This document shows, in pieces, positions 35,970 to 43,231 of a DNA stretch of 64,000 nucleotides. The notes under the pieces were generated by a model. The model had not been told where the DNA came from. It was given only the letters and a program-made list of their open reading frames with translations, and did no database searches. The translations under genes and the position numbers were made by a program. This DNA is from Pseudomonas sp. Root562 (GTDB lineage Bacteria > Pseudomonadota > Gammaproteobacteria > Pseudomonadales > Pseudomonadaceae), in assembly GCF_001427125.1 (NCBI RefSeq), contig NZ_LMGK01000002.1, positions 1-64,000 of the forward strand. The letters are read 5' to 3'. The number at the start of each line of letters is the position of its first letter. Positions within the stretch are counted from its first letter, which is position 1.

Positions 35970-37064
35970 TCAAGGCTCAATTGCTACCAACCGCTGTTTC
36001 AGCCTCTCATTCAACAACGCTCCATGTATTCCAGAATGAATTTCCCGATGACAACTTGGACAGATGGCCCCAACGTAACGTGGGTGGTCTAGCCCACCAT
36101 CTGATACCCGGTTTACGTGATGCGGCTCTAAGTAGGGGGTGCCATCTCGTTTGAGAAAAGGAGCCGGTTTCGCGCAGCTCTCACATTCCCCATTGGCGCG
36201 CAGCATCACATAGTGTGAAACCTGTCGGCTGCGCTGATAGATTTTGCGCGGCGCGGACATACCTAAATCATCTCGACTAGGTTTACATGCAGCCAACGCA
36301 GCCAAACGCGCAGCAGTCAAGGATTCGGAGGGGCTAGCCTCATCCTCATCCAGTTCTTCAGTTTCAATAATTTCTGCAGGAATTCCCACTGGGACTAACC
36401 GGAAAACAATCGCAATTCGATCCTGGCCAGTAACATCTGGCTGCGTCCGGTTAAACATATCAGCGCAAGAAAATTCGCCCATGTATTCGTGACCGTTACC
36501 TTTGCCGCGAGCCTTGAACAGGTGCAGCGCTCGACCATTATTGGCATGTTCAGCAATGGCTCGATTACCTCGAGTCAACGTCATCGGCCCGCGTTGTCCT
36601 TGACCGGTATAAATGAAAGCGCCGTCTTCCCAATGGTCGGAATACCCGTATTGCTCACCGCTTTCACCTGTGAACACAAAAATTGCAGGGTAGGTGGTGG
36701 AGGATGTAATGCCATCTTGAAGGCTTCCACCAAACAGACCATTAATTTCGGTTTTTCGGTCGTATACGGCCCCCGGCGTGAATTGCAATACAGGTTCGCT
36801 CGCACTACGGGGTAACTCAACAATAGTGAAGCCCCGCTTTTTTAGGTAACTGTTGGTCGGATGCCCACCGGAGAACTCTCCCACGGCAATGCCAGTAGCC
36901 AAAGAGACGATTTTCTTTGCCGGATACAGGTTACCGCCCTCGTGGACGGCGTAACGGTGAGCGAGATTATTCTCCCAGCCCTGCCACTCACGCTTACTCC
37001 TAAATTTACGATCAAACTCCTGCAACGCTTTGTCTATTCGTTCCTTCGAAACCGCTTTGATCAT
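35970..37064 (-). CDS. Predicted type IV (modification-dependent) restriction endonuclease, ScoMcrA-like with HNH
   Basis: 364 residues from the ATG at 37064 (a GTG two codons earlier is possible). Residues 1-85 look like the ScoMcrA-like N-terminal head. About 90-230 resembles the ScoMcrA-type SRA domain (GAVYDRKTEINGLFGG, FVFTGESGEQYGYSDHW, LTRGNRAIAEH). About 285-345 is an HNH nuclease with two zinc-type cysteine pairs (CESC, CPSC) and catalytic LEPHHVNRVSDGG and CHREIHSG. Such proteins cut DNA carrying modified bases and have no partner methylase; none is seen here. It lies inverted between two BRO-related sequences. Confidence 0.8.
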   Translation of the reverse strand: MIKAVSKERIDKALQEFDRKFRSKREWQGWENNLAHRYAVHEGGNLYPAKKIVSLATGIAVGEFSGGHPTNSYLKKRGFTIVELPRSASEPVLQFTPGAVYDRKTEINGLFGGSLQDGITSSTTYPAIFVFTGESGEQYGYSDHWEDGAFIYTGQGQRGPMTLTRGNRAIAEHANNGRALHLFKARGKGNGHEYMGEFSCADMFNRTQPDVTGQDRIAIVFRLVPVGIPAEIIETEELDEDEASPSESLTAARLAALAACKPSRDDLGMSAPRKIYQRSRQVSHYVMLRANGECESCAKPAPFLKRDGTPYLEPHHVNRVSDGGLDHPRYVGAICPSCHREIHSGIHGALLNERLKQRLVAIEP

Positions 37065-37273
37065 GACCACGGGAGCTGCCCTTTTTCGACAATAGCTGTA
37101 GGAAATTTCCTATCCTGAGCCAAAGTGCAAAAGGGTTTCAATACGTTACACGGCGAAAAGCCACTATTTCTAAGCGGTATCTTTAATCCGAGTGAATTTG
37201 ACTCAAACCCAGCGCCTGTTTTGGTTCGCCATGCTTGGAGCGCGAGAGAAATAAAGCATGATGTTAAAGCCGA

Positions 37274-37510
37274 ATGATGTCCTTGTTTTTCCGGCAGGTT
37301 GCCGCCGTGAGGGATGATCAGCGATCACAAAGGATGGATAGCTCGACATTCAATGTGCTTGATTGGCCGAATATGTCGCTCTGTATGCTGCATTGGCAGG
37401 ATGAGCCATGGAGTCGGTTGCGGGATATGCCGTGTGTGCTGGCGGATGATCCGTTTAATCGCCAGGAGTCCTGGTGGCGTAAGGCGTCTCGCGTATTGCG
37501 GGGGTTCTGA
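37274..37510 (+). pseudogene. 3' remnant of a BRO-N gene
   Basis: The frame encodes FRQVAAVRDDQR, VLDWPNMSLCMLHWQDEPW, SRLRDMPCVL and SWWRKASRVL. These align in order with the C-terminal third of the BRO-N protein at 35231-35797. The BRO-N domain itself is missing, and no ribosome-binding site supports a start. It is a truncated paralog on the other side of the restriction gene. Confidence 0.78.
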
Positions 37511-37578
37511 TCTCCCTGCTGCGTCAAAATCCGCTGCTTGAGTTCCGGTAGCCGATTTTGTTTGCGTGGCGTATCAAC

Positions 37579-37610
37579 TGACGTCATCGCTAGCAAGCTA
37601 GCTCCCACAG
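37579..37610. repeat. Single REP sequence
   Basis: CATCGCTAGCAAGCTAGCTCCCACAGGAT is a lone REP of the TGGGAGCTAGC type between the BRO remnant and the antitoxin gene. Confidence 0.75.
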
Positions 37611-37652
37611 GATCTGCGGCAGGGTTGGGACGGGGTATCTACAACAAAGGCC

Positions 37653-37898
37653 TCACCGGCTACCCTCAAATCCATCAATGATCTTCCCAGAGGTCTTCTC
37701 AAAATTCGCGGATACCCGAATGCTCCCTTTCAATCGCCCCGGTTTCCGCACCCAGGGTTCGGCGACATGAGGCAGCAGATTCAGATACGGTTTACCGTCC
37801 TTGAAGATCAGAACCTCTTCCCCATGCCATACGCGCTCAGCAAGTTCACAGAGCCGGGCTTTGGCTTCGCGCATGGTTACTTGAATACGTTCAGTCAT
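37653..37898 (-). CDS. Phd/YefM-family antitoxin without an adjacent toxin
   Basis: 81 residues. The N-terminal MTERIQVTMREAKARLCELAERV followed by GEEVLIFKDGKPYLNLLP is the Phd/YefM dimerisation and DNA-binding fold. The C-terminal RKPGRLKGSIRV and IIDGFEGS match the toxin-neutralising tail of antitoxins usually paired with PIN/VapC toxins. No PIN-domain ORF lies downstream on the minus strand. A same-length paralog with a stop codon is at 40622-40867. Confidence 0.85.
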   Translation of the reverse strand: MTERIQVTMREAKARLCELAERVWHGEEVLIFKDGKPYLNLLPHVAEPWVRKPGRLKGSIRVSANFEKTSGKIIDGFEGSR

Positions 37899-38103
37899 AT
37901 GGCATCTCCACAGAGTCAGCGAAGCTAGCTAAAGCGCTGGACTTTCGATAGGCCGCAGAACTTCTGTACCAACACTGTCCATAAAACAGCGACAACTCCT
38001 AAGGTCATTGGAGACCAGTCCTACAGCCATGACCTACCAGGTTCGCTAACGTCGCGCAGCCCTGCCCTAGGGCCACCGATGCACGAACGCACAAGGACAG
38101 TCA

Positions 38104-39339
38104 GTGGCTGGCAACAAGGACATTCCCCAGGTTAAAAACCCGCCATCGGGTGACGGGCATCACGTCACCTATCGCTTGATGACGCCCAGCGAACTGGCCG
38201 AGCGCGAGGCCCGGCATTCGGCTTACGAGGCGATGCTCGCCCGACAGCAAGCATTCGAAGATCGGCTCGGGGTGGTTCCGATAAAAAATGAAGTGCCCCG
38301 CGTCGGATGCGTGTTCGCCAAATCCTGCAAGTTGCCGGACGCGGTCATCAACTACTCCAATCCTTCAGGAATGGTGCCGACTGACAGCCTTGAAGACTAT
38401 GGCGACATCGTCTTGCTGGGTGCCAGGGAGGTTGATGACGACGGTCTGCTTGATTTGCAGACCATCAGCGGCTCGACGGTTGCGCTGGGCATTGGTCAAC
38501 TGGCACTTCGTGCCCCCGCGCTCATGGCCTCGGTCATAGGCGCCGGGGTGGCGCTTGGCACGGCGACAGCGGCGGCGTTGACCGGCGTAGTCGCGCTGTT
38601 CTGGGCACCCACTCTCGGCGACAGCGCTCTCTACAGCGAAGACCAACTGCGCGCTCTCGAACAGGCCCGCACGCGGGTTCGCCTGAACATCGAGCAGCAA
38701 GATGACGGCAGCCTCAAGGGTTACGGCTTTTACACCGGCAAGAACCGCGATTGGGAAATGGTCGATGTCGTGCAGGTGGCTTTGCGCGGTAGCCAGTACG
38801 TTGCCGATCTTGGGGAAGGTATCGAACTGATCTGGACGCCCGCCGAAGACGGCTCGGACATTCTCGGCATCCCCAAGCTGGAAGCCGCCCCGCAAGCGCC
38901 GCACATTTGGGTTTATCCGCCGACGAAACAGGCTGACGGCATCATCGTCAATCCGATTTATCCGCCTGAGTACAAGGATTTTATTCTTGTGTTTCCGGTG
39001 GGGGCTTTGGTGAAGCCCGTTTATGTTGTGGTGAGTGTTTCAGGTAGAAAACTACCCAATTCTGACCACGACTACCATTCGGCGCCAGAAACAGAAGAAA
39101 TTACTGGTTTTCCGGGTTTGAAACAGGTGAAAGGCAAAACCCCCAAACAAGGCGGTGGAGGCATCCGGGAGCGTTGGATTGATGCAAAAGGTAGAAAAGT
39201 ATATGAATGGGATTCACAGCATGGAGAACTAGAGGCATACCGCGCAAGTGATGGCAGCCATTTAGGTTCTTTTGATCATTTAACGGGTGAACAGATAGAT
39301 CCCCCCAAGAAAAACCGCAACATTAGTAAGTACTTGTGA
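38104..39339 (+). CDS. S-type pyocin-like bacteriocin with colicin E3-type rRNase domain
   Basis: 411 residues from a GTG at 38104 (AAGGACAG SD). Residues 60-310 carry a pyocin S-type domain (RVGCVFAKSCKLPDAVINYSN, hydrophobic GIGQLALRAPALMASVIGAG, WVYPPTKQADGIIVNPIYPPEYKDFI). Residues about 315-411 match the colicin E3 16S-rRNA-cleaving RNase (D323-Y-H325, E331, KTPKQGGGGIRERW, KVYEWDSQHGELEAYRASDG, SKYL end). No long receptor-binding N-terminus is present, so its export and uptake route is unclear. GC falls from about 65% to about 40% at the junction with the RNase domain. Confidence 0.88.
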   Translation: MAGNKDIPQVKNPPSGDGHHVTYRLMTPSELAEREARHSAYEAMLARQQAFEDRLGVVPIKNEVPRVGCVFAKSCKLPDAVINYSNPSGMVPTDSLEDYGDIVLLGAREVDDDGLLDLQTISGSTVALGIGQLALRAPALMASVIGAGVALGTATAAALTGVVALFWAPTLGDSALYSEDQLRALEQARTRVRLNIEQQDDGSLKGYGFYTGKNRDWEMVDVVQVALRGSQYVADLGEGIELIWTPAEDGSDILGIPKLEAAPQAPHIWVYPPTKQADGIIVNPIYPPEYKDFILVFPVGALVKPVYVVVSVSGRKLPNSDHDYHSAPETEEITGFPGLKQVKGKTPKQGGGGIRERWIDAKGRKVYEWDSQHGELEAYRASDGSHLGSFDHLTGEQIDPPKKNRNISKYL

Positions 39340-39346
39340 GGCTAGA

Positions 39347-39601
39347 ATGGGGCTAAAAGTCCGATTGAATTGGTATGACAAAAAAACCGAAGCATTAGAG
39401 GGAAAGGAATACTCGGCCGATCTTGGTGACGATGGCTCGATCATTGATGCGTTGGGTCTCATGGAGGAGCCTGAGATTTACGACGGTGGGTTCGATGTGA
39501 AAAATGACTGGATACCCAAAATCCAACCCTTGTTTGATCACAAAATTGAGCCAAACACATTCGACTACCAAGTATCTTTTCGATACAGGAATACTTGGTA
39601 A
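39347..39601 (+). CDS. Colicin E3-type immunity protein, first copy
   Basis: 84 residues starting 8 bp after the toxin stop. MGLKVRLNWYDKKTE, DLGDDGSIIDALG, GGFDVKNDW and QVSFRYRNTW follow the ImmE3 pattern. The protein binds the RNase domain and blocks it in the producer. Low GC like the toxin domain. Confidence 0.92.
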   Translation: MGLKVRLNWYDKKTEALEGKEYSADLGDDGSIIDALGLMEEPEIYDGGFDVKNDWIPKIQPLFDHKIEPNTFDYQVSFRYRNTW

Positions 39602-39679
39602 AAACATTTCTGCTTCTCTTACTGGATTCTCCCAAAATCCTGAATACAGACGATTTGCTAATTCGAATTGGAGGGTTCT

Positions 39680-39934
39680 ATGGGACTGGCAATAAGACTT
39701 GAATGGTACGACAAGGAAACTGAGTTAGGCGAAGGAGAAGAGCTATCGCAAGATTTTGGTGATGACGGTTATGTGATCGAGGCGCTTGATATACCAATCG
39801 ACAACAACATAAACAACGGTGGGTTTGACGTTGGTCCGCATTGGGTCAATACGCTTCAACCCCATTTCCTCCATGTCATTCGTTTGTCTGACTATGACTA
39901 CCAAGTGGCATTTATCTATCGGGACAAATGGTAA
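39680..39934 (+). CDS. Colicin E3-type immunity protein, second copy
   Basis: 84 residues from the ATG at 39680 (GGAGGG SD). It is a diverged paralog of the first immunity protein (MGLAIRLEWYDKETE, DFGDDGYVIEAL, GGFDVGPHW, QVAFIYRDKW). The divergence suggests protection against a second E3-like allele rather than a recent duplicate. Confidence 0.9.
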   Translation: MGLAIRLEWYDKETELGEGEELSQDFGDDGYVIEALDIPIDNNINNGGFDVGPHWVNTLQPHFLHVIRLSDYDYQVAFIYRDKW

Positions 39935-39965
39935 TCAAGCTCGTAAAGGACGAATTCATAAATGA

Positions 39966-40085
39966 GATTACGTAAGTAAAGCTGTGGAAAAACACGACAA
40001 ACTCGGAATCCATCCAGGCGAATTCAACCACCTCACAGGCGAACAAACGAAACCTGCAAAACCAGGACGAACCACGCCAAAATAG
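39966..40085 (+). pseudogene. C-terminal remnant of another bacteriocin toxin domain
   Basis: An open frame after a TGA (39963-39965) ends at TAG 40083-40085. It encodes KAVEKHDKLGIHPGEFNHL then TGEQTKPAKPGRTTPK. The 'G.F..LTGEQ.KP' pattern is the typical extreme C-terminus of colicin/pyocin ribonucleases and resembles the end of the intact toxin here (GSFDHLTGEQIDPPKK). There is no start; it is the tail of a lost toxin. Confidence 0.75.
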
Positions 40086-40099
40086 GCCAAGAGGTGTTT

Positions 40100-40339
40100 A
40101 TGTATTTGTGTATCACTGGCTTCTTGCCGGACGATTTAGAAGATAACTCGTTGAAGTATGAGCTTGATGTTAACGCCGCCTTCAATGACCAAATCGTGGA
40201 ACTATTAGGTCATAAAAACCTTGGCGCAATGGCAAGTGGAGAATGGCCATTGACCAAAGAGCAGGTTCAGCAGATCGGCGCGTTGACCGGTGAAACCATT
40301 CCGCCTGATCTGAATATTTTTATAGGAGTTGAAGCCTAG
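40100..40339 (+). CDS. Putative orphan bacteriocin immunity protein
   Basis: 79 acidic residues from the ATG at 40100 (AAGAGG SD, 5-bp spacing). It starts 14 bp after the toxin-tail remnant, where an immunity gene would lie. It is not an ImmE3 homolog (MYLCITGFLPDDLEDNSLKYEL, LLGHKNLGAM, GETIPPDLNIFIGVEA), so the lost toxin was of a different type. The function is inferred from position. Confidence 0.6.
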   Translation: MYLCITGFLPDDLEDNSLKYELDVNAAFNDQIVELLGHKNLGAMASGEWPLTKEQVQQIGALTGETIPPDLNIFIGVEA

Positions 40340-40511
40340 AGTCTGTATTCCGACCAACGTTGCAGAGCCGGCTTGTGCGGGCGACGTCCAATGAGGGATG
40401 CAAACGATAGTGCGTGAACCAGAGGCTCAGTGGCGTACTGGGTTGTATTCGAGAGCAGGAACTCGTTATTTCTGACATACCGCGTTCGGTGGGTTTGGGG
40501 CTGCTGCGCAA

Positions 40512-40541
40512 CCCAGCGGGAGCAAGCTCCCTCGCCACAGG
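40512..40541. repeat. Single REP sequence
   Basis: CAGCGGGAGCAAGCTCCCTCGCCACAGG belongs to the GGGAGCAAGCTCCC REP class, also seen at 57278-57412 and 60840-60955. Confidence 0.75.
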
Positions 40542-40621
40542 GTTGGTGCCTGACTTGATAGCTGTGCTGGCCTAGCGAATCGCGAGGAGGTTGCTCGCTT
40601 CAACAGGATCTCCAGGCGGTA

Positions 40622-40867
40622 TTACAGACTCCCTTCGAATCCATCAATCATGGCCTGAGGGGTATCGGCAAAATCGGCAGATATCCGGACTTTCCCCTTC
40701 AACCGACCAGGCTTGCGTGCGGGAAACGTGCCGACATGAGGCACCAGATCCAGGTAGGGTCTGCCGTCCATGTTGATCACAACCGTATCGCCTTGCCATG
40801 CGAGCTCAGCAAGTTGAGAACGCTGTGATTTGGCTTCCTCAATGTCTACTTATACCCACTCACTCAT
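40622..40867 (-). pseudogene. Phd/YefM antitoxin paralog with stop at codon 6
   Basis: Exactly as long as the intact gene at 37653-37898 (246 bp). Reading ATG AGT GAG TGG GTA TAA, codon 6 is TAA where the paralog has CAA. The frame then continues open as VDIEEAKSQRSQLAELAWQ, DGRPYLDLVPHVG, RKPGRLKGKVRIS and MIDGFEGSL. No in-frame start just after the stop would save the DNA-binding part. Confidence 0.85.
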
Positions 40868-41024
40868 AAGGCACCGCCGTTGAATTAGCCAAGCTAACGG
40901 AAGTCTGAAATTATCGATAGGCCGGTTGTTGAGCTATGTGTTGATACGACAACCACGATTCAACAGATGCACCATCCCTCACGACCCGCTATTAATACCC
41001 TTCCCCCACGAACCCGAGCCCTGC

Positions 41025-41990
41025 ATGAAATTCGACCTCGCCTACTGCCTAAGCCTCGACGAGAAGCTGTCGATCTATGACGTCCGCGATCTGAATTTCG
41101 ACGAAACCATGGCCTTCGACTCCGCCAGGGAACATTTCCAGTGCCCCAACGATGCCTGTCGTTTAGCGTTCGATGTGGCAAACGAGTTGGGCACGTTCAA
41201 CGCCAAGAACGTGAACTACGTGCGAACGCCGCACTTCAAGAATTTGCCGAGCACGCGGCATGTCGAGGGGTGTCCTTATGTGAGTCTGAAGACGCCGGCG
41301 TTGGGTGTGGAAGAAGCGGAAACGGATGACAGTCGAGAGGAAAATTTCCCGTCCGAATTGTTACTGACCCGGCGTGAGTATGTGCGTAAGCCGTCCAGTG
41401 CTGCGGTGTCCCCCGGTACTCAGCGTGATGAGCCTTCAACGTCTTCGGCCGTCGCTGGCGTCGAGCAGCCGAGCCGCGATTCGGCCCCGGACAAGACCAG
41501 CGTTTTCGCCCACCCGGTGGAATGTTTCGTATCGAACTTCGACGACAAGGATTTGCTCAAGCGCATGCCGCTGAAGATTGGCGAACATACCGCGCCCTAC
41601 GCTTCGTTCTTCAAGAAAATCGAATACCTGCAAGACAACAAAGGGCTGATTTACTGGGGCAAGGTCAAGCAGATCAAGGACTACACCCAGAGCTTTCGCA
41701 TCGATTTCGAGAAGAAGGTCTGGTTCGAGAAGAAGCCTTACTCGGTCAATGTTTACCTGAGCAAGAAGCTCATCGACACCTACCGCAAGCGCAAGGCGTT
41801 CCTGGAGGAGATCAAGCACGCCATCGAAAGTGGGCAGGCGTTGTATTGCTTCTTTTATGGCGTGACGCCGGAGTTGAAGCAGGTACCGAGCAAGAAAAAC
41901 CCCGAGCAGACGTTCGGGGTGTTCAGCGCCAGCATCGAAAATCTGGATCACTTTCTAGTGCGGGAGGCGCCGGGGTTGACCGGACAGTAA
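41025..41990 (+). CDS. Uncharacterised protein with Cys/His motif
   Basis: 321 residues from the ATG at 41025; not recognised. Near the N-terminus FQCPNDACRLAF and, 40 residues later, PHFKNLPSTRHVEGCPY form a C-x4-C ... H ... H-x3-C set. It recalls the zinc-binding N-terminus of CoiA-like proteins. A Ser/Pro-rich linker (about 110-160) leads to a basic alpha/beta C-terminal domain (IEYLQDNKGLIYWGKVKQIKDYTQSF). It ends tail to tail with the next gene, one base apart. It may act on nucleic acid, but that is a guess. Confidence 0.65.
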   Translation: MKFDLAYCLSLDEKLSIYDVRDLNFDETMAFDSAREHFQCPNDACRLAFDVANELGTFNAKNVNYVRTPHFKNLPSTRHVEGCPYVSLKTPALGVEEAETDDSREENFPSELLLTRREYVRKPSSAAVSPGTQRDEPSTSSAVAGVEQPSRDSAPDKTSVFAHPVECFVSNFDDKDLLKRMPLKIGEHTAPYASFFKKIEYLQDNKGLIYWGKVKQIKDYTQSFRIDFEKKVWFEKKPYSVNVYLSKKLIDTYRKRKAFLEEIKHAIESGQALYCFFYGVTPELKQVPSKKNPEQTFGVFSASIENLDHFLVREAPGLTGQ

Positions 41991-41991
41991 T

Positions 41992-42642
41992 TCAATACTG
42001 AGCGTCATGCGCCTGTTGCCGCTCAAATTCCCAGATTTCCCGTTTCACTTCCATGCGCCGTTCAAGTGCGGCTTGAACGCTGGGCTCATCAAGGCCAGCG
42101 TACCGGCGCAACCAGTGAGCCATCATTTCCTCATCCGGGTAGTAAAAGTCCTTGTGCCCTTTGCTCCCTCGAGGCGTGTCGTTCATATCGCCATCGAAGC
42201 GTCCGGCAGAAAACTCGTCGGTGGGCAAAGTCCCCCATTCGGCGGCGCAATCCTCGAAAACCCAGGCGATCTCATTGATATGCTTTTGCGCACCTCGATG
42301 GCCGCGTTTGTAAAACGCGTAATCGCGGCAACTCTCCTCGAAACCCTCCATCATCTGCTCGGCGTCAACCCAGCGAAGCATGTCATGTTGCCCGGCATGA
42401 CGGATCAGGCCCTCTATCCAACGGTCGACGAAACGCCTAAGGAACCCGTCGACATCCGCCTTTTTCGCGTCGGCGAAAATCATGCAATAACGGGTCTGCA
42501 CATGGATGACGTACAGCACGTGCTTGCGTTGCACGGTGGTCGCATGGACCAGCCACTGTTCGGCAAGCTCATCGCTCCCATCGTCTTCAATAACGGGCGA
42601 CGGAGGTTTAGCCAGCGGGGTAATTTTTTTACCCTTGTGCAC
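41992..42642 (-). CDS. DUF6933-like protein
   Basis: 216 residues from a GTG at 42642. WLVHATTVQRKHVLYVIHVQTRYCMIFADAKK resembles the DUF6933 family, which has no known function. Family members begin about 15 residues earlier with 'LIFNC..AA.FF'; here the in-frame upstream codons read LIFNCAEAASNFFSRVHKG, starting with CTG at 42685-42687 instead of ATG. The true start may be that CTG, or the gene may have lost its ATG. Confidence 0.6.
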   Translation of the reverse strand: MHKGKKITPLAKPPSPVIEDDGSDELAEQWLVHATTVQRKHVLYVIHVQTRYCMIFADAKKADVDGFLRRFVDRWIEGLIRHAGQHDMLRWVDAEQMMEGFEESCRDYAFYKRGHRGAQKHINEIAWVFEDCAAEWGTLPTDEFSAGRFDGDMNDTPRGSKGHKDFYYPDEEMMAHWLRRYAGLDEPSVQAALERRMEVKREIWEFERQQAHDAQY

Positions 42643-42730
42643 GCGGCTGAAGAAATTGCTGGCTGCTTCGGCGCAGTTGAAGATCAGCGCCGATGAGCAA
42701 CCTGTGGTTTGTTCGCCACGCTGATGCTTG

Positions 42731-42745
42731 CCACCTGTCAGGTGG
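42731..42745. promoter_or_regulatory. Palindrome near the HTH promoter
   Basis: CCACCTG-T-CAGGTGG has 7-bp perfect arms. It lies between the DUF6933-like gene and the HTH gene and may be an operator, possibly for the HTH protein. Confidence 0.4.
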
Positions 42746-42787
42746 AAGCGTGTGAACTGAAAATTCGATTTGATTCGGGCTCAAAAC

Positions 42788-42807
42788 AACTGTACAAAAA
42801 CACAGTA
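42788..42807. promoter_or_regulatory. LexA (SOS) box
   Basis: AACTGTACAAAAACACAGTA contains CTG-N10-CAG with an AT-rich centre, the gamma-proteobacterial LexA consensus. It overlaps a possible -10 (TACAAA 42793-42798) that pairs with TTGATT (42770-42775) at 17 bp, and lies 37 bp before the HTH gene start. Confidence 0.75.
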
Positions 42808-42844
42808 CATTTTGGATCAACACTCTCGAGCCCGGAGAATACCC

Positions 42845-43162
42845 ATGGCCTCTCAAGCGATGAAAATCACCCTGGAACGTATCGCCCTTTTCCAATTCAC
42901 CCCGATCCACTGCGCCCAGGCCCGAGCAATGCTGGGCTGGAGCGTGGAAGAGTTGTCGCGGGAAGCGTCGGTTTCTGTCGAGGCCATACAGCGCTTCGAA
43001 GCGCAACAGGACGTGCTGGATGTCACTCGGTTGGCCTTGGCTTACCGGTTTGAATCGGAAGGTTTGGTGTTCTTCCCCGGTTTTGCACCAGGGCGTGGGA
43101 TGAATCTGAGAGGGTCTACGCCGAATCCGGTTGGGCGAGCGGATTTTGCAATGGTGGAGTGA
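42845..43162 (+). CDS. XRE-type helix-turn-helix protein, predicted SOS-controlled
   Basis: 105 residues from the ATG at 42845 (GGAGA SD). An XRE HTH spans about residues 22-70 (ARAMLGWSVEELSREASVSVEAIQRFEAQQDV). A short tail (GLVFFPGFAPGRGMNLRG) follows. It is a small DNA-binding regulator, and the LexA box at its promoter suggests derepression after DNA damage. Targets are unknown; the nearby bacteriocin is one candidate. Confidence 0.8.
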   Translation: MASQAMKITLERIALFQFTPIHCAQARAMLGWSVEELSREASVSVEAIQRFEAQQDVLDVTRLALAYRFESEGLVFFPGFAPGRGMNLRGSTPNPVGRADFAMVE

Positions 43163-43175
43163 GTAAAGGCAACGA

Positions 43176-43203
43176 TTGACGTTTATTCCCATATAGGTAT
43201 ATT
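43176..43203 (+). promoter_or_regulatory. Promoter of the toxin-antitoxin pair
   Basis: TTGACG (43176-43181), 16 bp, TATATT (43198-43203). The near-palindromic ATATAGGTATAT (43191-43202) over the -10 is a likely autoregulatory operator for the HTH antitoxin. Confidence 0.6.
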
Positions 43204-43231
43204 TTCGCATGAGTACAAGGAAGCCACTCCT

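Noticed and set aside
37510..37652. VapC/PIN toxin partner for the antitoxin at 37653
   Set aside because: No frame downstream on the minus strand encodes a PIN domain; the space holds a REP and the BRO remnant end.
37975..37989. CTGTCCATAAAACAG upstream of the bacteriocin gene as a LexA box
   Set aside because: The spacing between CTG and CAG is 9 bases, not 10, and the centre is less AT-rich than the box at 42788; too weak to call.
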